Positions 3,753 to 7,839 of a stretch of 7,839 nucleotides of DNA are shown here, piece after piece. How positions within the stretch are numbered: the first letter of the stretch is position 1; the number at the start of each line of letters is the position of its first letter. The stretch covers positions 1 to 7,839 of the forward strand of contig DAHWFZ010000037.1 in the NCBI GenBank assembly GCA_027336345.1, given 5' to 3'. The DNA is from Candidatus Wolfebacteria bacterium. Lineage in GTDB: Bacteria > Patescibacteriota > Minisyncoccia > UBA6257 > UBA9933. The position numbers were made by a program, and so were the translations under genes. Under the pieces are notes generated by a model. That model saw only the letters and a program-made list of their open reading frames with translations, was not told the origin of the DNA and searched no databases.

Positions 3753-5045
3753 ATGGAATTTAAAAAAATAAAATTAATAATATTTTTTCTGGCCTTAGCC
3801 GCTGCCGGCTTGGGCTGGTTTTTTATTTTTTCGCAAAAAACAATTTTAGTTGTAAAACCAAGCGATAATCCGGGCGCGCCTGTGATTCCTCAGGTTGATG
3901 CTACGAGCGGAGAGAAGCCGGTAAATAATGTCAGCACCGACATTGAACCGCAAAAGCCCGTTATAGCGCCGCCTTCAATAATAAAAGCCGTATATATGAC
4001 AAGCTGGTCGGCCGGGACGGAAAGCCGCATTGATTATTTGATTAATTTGAAAAAAACGAGCGGGGTCAATGCCGCGGTCATTGATATTAAGGATTATTCC
4101 GGGCTGATAGCTTACGACATAAATTTGCCGCAGGTTGACCAATATAAAACAAAGGAAGTCAGGATTAAAAATATAAACGAGCTTATCAAGCGGCTTCATG
4201 ACGAAGGAATTTATGTAATAGCCAGAGAAGCGGTTTTTGAAGATCCGGCTTTGGCAAAAGCGCGTCCGGACCTGGCTGTCAAAAAGAAATCAGCCGCATC
4301 CCCGACTTCAACTCCCGTGTATTCAACATGGAAAGATAACAAGGGACTTTCCTGGGCCGACCCTTCATCAAAAGAAGTTTGGGATTATAACATTGCCATT
4401 GCGAAAGATGCCGCCAGCAGGGGATTTGATGAAATAAATTTTGATTACATAAGATTTCCTTCGGACGGCGATATGGCCTCAATGTATTTTTTATCATGGG
4501 ATCAAAAAACTCCCAAGCACGTAGTTTTAAGAAATTTTTTCAAATATTTGCGCGAGTCTTTGCCGAACACAAGAATTTCCGCCGATATTTTCGGACTTGT
4601 CACAAGCGATAAAACGGATATGGGTATAGGGCAGGTACTTGAGGATGTGTATCCGTATTTTGATTTTGTTTCGCCGATGGTTTATCCGTCCCATTATTAC
4701 GCCGGAACATTGGGTTATAAAAATCCCGCGGAGCATCCGTATGAAATAGTCAAATATTCAATTGACAGCGCCCTGAAGAGGTTGATTGCCATGGAAAATC
4801 CCGTTGAAACCGGATCCAGCACGTCTTCGCTTAAGGCGTCGGTAATAGATTCAACTGCCCTGCCGGACCCTCAAATAACAGCCAAAATAAGGCCTTGGCT
4901 GCAGGATTTTAATATGGGAGCTGATTATACCGCGGATATGGTTGAGGCTGAAATAAAGGCGGTTTCAGATTCATTGGGCGGCCGATATAACGGGTTTATG
5001 ATGTGGAATCCGTCCAATGTTTACACAAAGGCAGCTTTACTTTAA
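3753..5045 (+). CDS. Membrane-anchored DUF4015 (putative glycoside hydrolase, TIM-barrel) protein
   Basis: A 430-aa protein with an N-terminal anchor (about 7-27), a Pro/Ser-rich linker (35-75) and a DUF4015-type putative glycoside hydrolase domain (about 77-430) placed outside the membrane. Conserved-looking blocks are KAVYMTSWSAG (78-88), NAAVIDIKDYSG (106-117), GIYVIARE (152-159), FDEINFDYIRFPSDG (225-239), RISADIFG (274-281), VSPMVYPSHYY (306-316), RPWLQDF (380-386) and GFMMWNPSNVYT (414-425). The acidic residues at the ends of these strands (for example D231 and D278) are candidate catalytic groups. The family is assigned to glycosyl hydrolases by fold, but its substrate is not established; an envelope or extracellular polysaccharide is a reasonable guess. 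Residues about 348-376 form a Ser/Thr-rich insertion. There is no SD; a 13-bp inverted repeat abuts the ATG. The family call is firm, the activity is not. Confidence 0.88.
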   Translation: MEFKKIKLIIFFLALAAAGLGWFFIFSQKTILVVKPSDNPGAPVIPQVDATSGEKPVNNVSTDIEPQKPVIAPPSIIKAVYMTSWSAGTESRIDYLINLKKTSGVNAAVIDIKDYSGLIAYDINLPQVDQYKTKEVRIKNINELIKRLHDEGIYVIAREAVFEDPALAKARPDLAVKKKSAASPTSTPVYSTWKDNKGLSWADPSSKEVWDYNIAIAKDAASRGFDEINFDYIRFPSDGDMASMYFLSWDQKTPKHVVLRNFFKYLRESLPNTRISADIFGLVTSDKTDMGIGQVLEDVYPYFDFVSPMVYPSHYYAGTLGYKNPAEHPYEIVKYSIDSALKRLIAMENPVETGSSTSSLKASVIDSTALPDPQITAKIRPWLQDFNMGADYTADMVEAEIKAVSDSLGGRYNGFMMWNPSNVYTKAALL

Positions 5046-5076
5046 AATTAAGCTAAGTCGGGTTTAATTCCAACGC

Positions 5077-5094
5077 AACGGTTTGGCAAACGTT
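5077..5094. repeat. Small hairpin in the DUF4015/SIMPL spacer
   Basis: AAC(g)GTTT 5077-5084 pairs with AAACGTT 5088-5094 around GGC: 7 bp with one bulge. No T run follows. The remaining bases of the 72-nt gap (5046-5117) show no convincing promoter or SD. A TATTAA at 5110-5115 is 8 nt before the second ATG (5124) of the next gene. Confidence 0.3.
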
Positions 5095-5117
5095 ATTAAC
5101 TTAAATCAATATTAACT

Positions 5118-5927
5118 ATGATTATGACTACTACGGAAAAAATTAAAAATGGTTTGTACGCGGCGATTATTATCGCGTTATTAATGGGAGCTTATGCGGC
5201 GGTAAATTTTGTCAGCGCTTATTCAAGATCAATACAGCCTTCATCGTTTAGGAGTTTTGCAGTTTCCGGAGAGGGGAAAGTAACCGCAATTCCGGATGTG
5301 GCGCAGTTTAACTTCAGCGTTATTACTCAGGGAGGAAAAGATATAGCTGTAATCCAGAAAGATAATACAAATAAAGTGAATAATGCAATCGCGTTTGTGA
5401 AATCAAAGAGCGTTGATTCCAAAGATATCAGCACTCAGAATTACAGCCTTGACCCGCAATATCAATATTATGATTGCAGGACTGTTTATGATGCGGCCAC
5501 AGGAGCGGCAAAACCGTGCCCGCCGCCTCAAATAGTCGGTTATACAATAACGCAGTCGGTCTCCGTGAAGATAAGGGATTTCAGCAAAATAGGAGATATT
5601 CTTTCTGGAGTCGTGCAAAATGGCGCGAATTCCGTTTCTCAACTTTCATTTACGATTGACAGCCCCGATTCCATCAAAGATCAGGCAAGAGCCGAGGCTA
5701 TAATGAAAGCAAAAGCAAGCGCCGAATCAGTGGCTAAGGCGGGAGGATTCAGATTAGGACAATTGCTTTCCATTGAGGAGGGCGGCTATATCCCTCAGCC
5801 GGTTTATTCTTATGCGGCTAAGGCAATGGGATTAGGTGGGGTTGCAAATGAAGCGGCAGCTCCTTCAATTGAACCAGGTTCCCAGGATGTGACTGTTGAT
5901 GTAACTTTGCATTACGAAATCAGATAA
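5118..5927 (+). CDS. Membrane-anchored SIMPL (DUF541) domain protein
   Basis: A 269-aa protein with one N-terminal membrane segment (about 12-34) and a SIMPL/DUF541 domain (about 46-269) on the outer side. Family marks are SGEGKVTAIPDVAQFNFSV (50-68), the VGYTITQSVSVKIRDF segment (140-155), the GANSVSQLSFTIDSP segment and DQARAEA-KAKASAESVAKAGG followed by LGQLLSIEEGG. The family's biochemical role is not established; members such as E. coli YggE are linked to oxidative stress and BP26 of Brucella forms a channel-like oligomer. A loop at about 112-138 (QYQYYDC...PCPPP) carries the protein's only two Cys, C120 and C134, which could form a disulfide outside the cell. ATG 5118 is used; ATG 5124 two codons on is equally possible. 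There is no SD. A strong terminator follows, so the gene ends its transcript. Confidence 0.92.
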   Translation: MIMTTTEKIKNGLYAAIIIALLMGAYAAVNFVSAYSRSIQPSSFRSFAVSGEGKVTAIPDVAQFNFSVITQGGKDIAVIQKDNTNKVNNAIAFVKSKSVDSKDISTQNYSLDPQYQYYDCRTVYDAATGAAKPCPPPQIVGYTITQSVSVKIRDFSKIGDILSGVVQNGANSVSQLSFTIDSPDSIKDQARAEAIMKAKASAESVAKAGGFRLGQLLSIEEGGYIPQPVYSYAAKAMGLGGVANEAAAPSIEPGSQDVTVDVTLHYEIR

Positions 5928-5936
5928 GTTGCTAAA

Positions 5937-5972
5937 AAAATAAAATCTCCTTTTTACGGGAGATTTTATTTT
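5937..5972 (+). terminator. Intrinsic terminator after the SIMPL gene
   Basis: A perfect 14-bp stem (AAAATAAAATCTCC 5937-5950 with GGAGATTTTATTTT 5959-5972), 8-nt loop, A run before and T-rich arm after. Only 25 nt separate it from the thpR start codon, so if it works, thpR must be transcribed from within or just after it with almost no leader. Confidence 0.88.
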
Positions 5973-5997
5973 AGGCGATAATTAACTATTTAATTTA

Positions 5998-6585
5998 ATG
6001 ACACGGAGACTTTTTATAGCCATTAATTTTACCAAAAATATCAGAGAAGAAATGGACGACATTGCCGGAGAAACCCGGCTGTCTTTGAGCGGCGCGGATA
6101 AATTAAAAATTACGCAGCCTGACGATTTACATATAACTCTTTTGTTTTTAGGCGATAAATCCGATGAGTCGATAATACCCGTAATAGACTCCCTGAGGGG
6201 CGCTTTGGATGGATTTCCTGTTTCACCGCTTGTTGAATTTGATAAAGTAATTTTCAATCCCATAGCCGCGCCTAATATGGCCTGGATTTCCGGGACAAAG
6301 AAAACATCCGATGATTTGTCGTTATTGCGCGAAGAGCTGGAAAAGCAGTTGGTGAAAAATGGAGTGTGGTTTAAAATTGACCATAAAAAATTCAATGCGC
6401 ACATAACTTTGGCAAGATTTGATAATCTAACTTTTCAAAAATCCGGATTGATAAAGTTGCCAAAAATTGACAGGATCAGTTTTTATCCCGAAAGCGTTGA
6501 TTTGGTGGAGTCTCATCCGGGCAATAATAAATTTGAGCCCAAGTACGAGGTTCTTGCAAGAGTGGAATTTAAAAAGGCATTTTAG
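5998..6585 (+). CDS. thpR: ThpR, RNA 2',3'-cyclic phosphodiesterase (2'-5' RNA ligase family)
   Basis: A 195-aa member of the 2H phosphoesterase superfamily. ThpR (formerly LigT) opens 2',3'-cyclic phosphate RNA ends to 2'-phosphate and can join tRNA halves by 2'-5' bonds in vitro; its cellular role is poorly known. Both catalytic HxTx motifs are present: HITL at 45-48 and HITL at 135-138, each after a typical lead (DDLHITLLFLG and NAHITLAR). The N-terminal RLFIAI (4-9) is the usual first strand. Length matches the family (about 180-200 aa). The cytoplasmic location is inferred from the absence of any signal. The ATG at 5998 has no SD. GATAAT (5977-5982) or TATTTA (5987-5992) upstream would give a leader of 0-10 nt. 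The stop is TAG, the only amber stop in the window. The identification is secure. Confidence 0.95.
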   Translation: MTRRLFIAINFTKNIREEMDDIAGETRLSLSGADKLKITQPDDLHITLLFLGDKSDESIIPVIDSLRGALDGFPVSPLVEFDKVIFNPIAAPNMAWISGTKKTSDDLSLLREELEKQLVKNGVWFKIDHKKFNAHITLARFDNLTFQKSGLIKLPKIDRISFYPESVDLVESHPGNNKFEPKYEVLARVEFKKAF

Positions 6586-6611
6586 CGAAGATGGCTCCAA
6601 AATTCGCTTTT
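6584..6611 (+). terminator. Weak terminator-like hairpin over the thpR stop
   Basis: AGCGAA (6584-6589, including the last two bases of the TAG stop) pairs with TTCGCT (6603-6608), followed by TTT. A 6-bp stem with a 13-nt loop is weak, but it is the only candidate 3' end for thpR before the S41 promoter. Confidence 0.3.
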
Positions 6612-6627
6612 AATCAATTTTAGGCTC

Positions 6628-6656
6628 TTGCAAAGGCTACGGCGTCAAGGTAAAAT
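6628..6656 (+). promoter_or_regulatory. Promoter giving a leaderless S41 protease mRNA
   Basis: TTGCAA (6628-6633) and TAAAAT (6651-6656) are spaced by 17 bp. The ATG at 6663 begins 7 bases after the last base of the -10 box, so transcription should start on or next to it. The nearest SD-like AAGG lies 13 nt upstream, too far and too short. Confidence 0.6.
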
Positions 6657-6662
6657 TTACTG

Positions 6663-7839
6663 ATGATTAAATTACATAAAAATAAATTTGTGAATGCTGC
6701 CGCGTTTGTCATATTTTTTGCGGTTATTTTGGGAGGCACATATGGCATAGGGTATGAAAGAGGCGCTCAAAATCCGAAAGTTACGATTATCAAAGGCGTA
6801 AATAATATTGATAATGGAAAAGAAGACGGCGTTAATTTCAATTTGTTTTGGAATGCATGGAATATCCTTAAGAGCAAATTTGTCGATTCAAATAAAATAA
6901 CGAATCAGGATCTGGTGTATGGAGCGATATCCGGGCTTATGAGTGCTACCAAGGATCCGTATACCGTATTTATGCCCCCGACAGAGGCTGATAGTTTCAA
7001 TCAGGAAATCAGTGGAGAATTCGGGGGAATCGGTGCCGAATTGGGAATAAAAATGGGACAGCTTACCGTTATTGCTCCTCTAAAAGATACTCCGGCGGAG
7101 AAAGCCGGACTTAAAGCAGGGGATGAAATTTTAAAAATTAACAGCACTTCGACTGCGGGGATGTCCACGGACGAGGCTGTAAAAAATATAAGGGGAGAAA
7201 AAGGGACTGATGTGACGTTAAATATCATAAGGGATGGATGGGATAAGCCTAAGGATTTTGTGATTACCCGCGATATCATCCAAGTTCCGACACTTGACTG
7301 GAAAATGATAAATAAAGACGGCAAGGATGATTCAAACGGGACAATATTGTATGCCCAGCTTTATAATTTTTATGAGAAATCTCCGTCATTATTTTACCAG
7401 ATGATTGTTCAGACAATTTATCGCAATCCGAAAGGAGTCATTATTGATTTGAGGAATAACCCGGGAGGATATCTTGAGGCTGCGACAAATATCGCAAGCT
7501 GGTTTTTAAACAACGGAGATCTTGTTGTCGGCGAACGGTTCCAGACGGGCAGCGATCAGCAATATAAGTCGGAAGGCAGCGGAATTTTTAAGAATATTCC
7601 GGTTGTTGTGCTGATCAACCAGGGATCGGCTTCGGCTTCTGAAATTTTGGCGGGCGCTTTGCGCGATGACCGCGGCGCAAAACTGGTCGGGGTAAAAAGT
7701 TTTGGAAAGGGAAGCGTCCAGGAATTGGAACAATTGCCCGATAACTCCCAGATTAAGGTAACAATAGCGCATTGGCTTACTCCAAGCGGTTTAATGATAG
7801 ATAAAAACGGATTAACCCCTGATTATGCGGTTGATATGA
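6663..7839 (+). CDS. S41 carboxyl-terminal processing protease, membrane-anchored (3' end outside window)
   Basis: 392 codons are present and the frame is open at the right edge. Since homologues are about 400-430 aa, only a short tail is missing. Layout: N-terminal anchor (about 9-30), helical region (57-115), PDZ domain (about 118-200, starting GEFGGIGAELGI, with TPAEKAGLKAGDEILKINS), then the S41 protease domain with DLRNNPGG (262-269). The catalytic Ser-Lys pair is Ser324 in GSASASEI and Lys349 in SFGKGSVQ. Their 25-residue spacing equals Ser430/Lys455 of E. coli Tsp, and Asp335 matches its Asp441. The enzyme should cleave C-terminal tails of envelope proteins, with the PDZ domain recognising the tail. 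ATG 6663 is chosen because it precedes the anchor directly and lies at the expected transcription start of the promoter at 6628-6656. All key residues are present, so it looks active. Confidence 0.95.
   Translation, partial: MIKLHKNKFVNAAAFVIFFAVILGGTYGIGYERGAQNPKVTIIKGVNNIDNGKEDGVNFNLFWNAWNILKSKFVDSNKITNQDLVYGAISGLMSATKDPYTVFMPPTEADSFNQEISGEFGGIGAELGIKMGQLTVIAPLKDTPAEKAGLKAGDEILKINSTSTAGMSTDEAVKNIRGEKGTDVTLNIIRDGWDKPKDFVITRDIIQVPTLDWKMINKDGKDDSNGTILYAQLYNFYEKSPSLFYQMIVQTIYRNPKGVIIDLRNNPGGYLEAATNIASWFLNNGDLVVGERFQTGSDQQYKSEGSGIFKNIPVVVLINQGSASASEILAGALRDDRGAKLVGVKSFGKGSVQELEQLPDNSQIKVTIAHWLTPSGLMIDKNGLTPDYAVDM

Noticed and set aside
5982..6404. 140-codon minus-strand ORF opposite thpR
   Set aside because: It lies antisense within a clearly conserved gene, has no initiation signal, and its composition is that of a shadow frame.
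7001..7324. 107-codon minus-strand ORF opposite the S41 PDZ region
   Set aside because: It is antisense to a fully conserved PDZ domain, with no promoter or SD.
1..7839. tRNA genes, CRISPR arrays, IS elements
   Set aside because: No cloverleaf with a TTC loop, no regularly spaced direct repeats and no transposase fragments were found on reading either strand.

Overview
The window looks like ordinary chromosome of a Candidate Phyla Radiation (Patescibacteria, most likely Parcubacteria-like) bacterium. The reasons are AT-rich DNA, short compact genes, near-total lack of Shine-Dalgarno (SD) sequences on the conserved genes, and a gene set often seen in such genomes: an RRM protein with an RGG tail, SIMPL/DUF541, DUF4015 glycoside-hydrolase-like, membrane FKBP, ThpR and an S41 protease. 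TGA closes the rhodanese gene in a conserved-length reading frame, so the standard bacterial code fits and the UGA=Gly code of Gracilibacteria/SR1 does not. The lineage is inferred from gene style only.

Layout, all genes on the + strand. (1) 1-706: 3' part of murG (peptidoglycan lipid II synthesis). (2) 707-1275: a self-contained unit with a dyad, a sigma70-type promoter, a 90-nt leader that can fold, an RRM RNA-binding protein and a strong terminator. (3) 1276-2153: prmC, the release-factor glutamine methyltransferase. (4) 2154-2565: a small unit of two overlapping mini-ORFs (76 and 20 codons). Each has a strong SD, and the unit closes with a strong intrinsic terminator. The 20-aa peptide ends in a Cys-rich CxCxxxC tail. 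(5) 2566-2944: a single-domain rhodanese behind a near-consensus promoter whose start point falls on the ATG. (6) 2945-5117: a membrane-anchored FKBP prolyl isomerase and a membrane-anchored DUF4015 protein, separated and preceded by spacers packed with inverted repeats. (7) 5118-5972: a membrane-anchored SIMPL protein with a strong terminator. (8) 5998-6585: thpR. (9) 6663-right edge: an S41 carboxyl-terminal processing protease, cut a few codons before its expected end.

Functionally, murG, the FKBP, the DUF4015 protein, SIMPL and the S41 protease suggest a cell-envelope theme (cell-wall synthesis, folding and proteolysis outside the membrane). prmC, the RRM protein and thpR belong to translation and RNA metabolism. 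Genes appear to be transcribed mostly one by one: several have their own -10 box 6-8 nt before the start codon, suggesting leaderless mRNAs.

The least ordinary parts are the SD-driven mini-ORF pair at 2244-2493 with its possible attenuator-like pairing, the foldable leader of the RRM gene, and the hairpin-rich spacers around the FKBP gene. No tRNA, rRNA, CRISPR array, IS element or minus-strand gene was seen.
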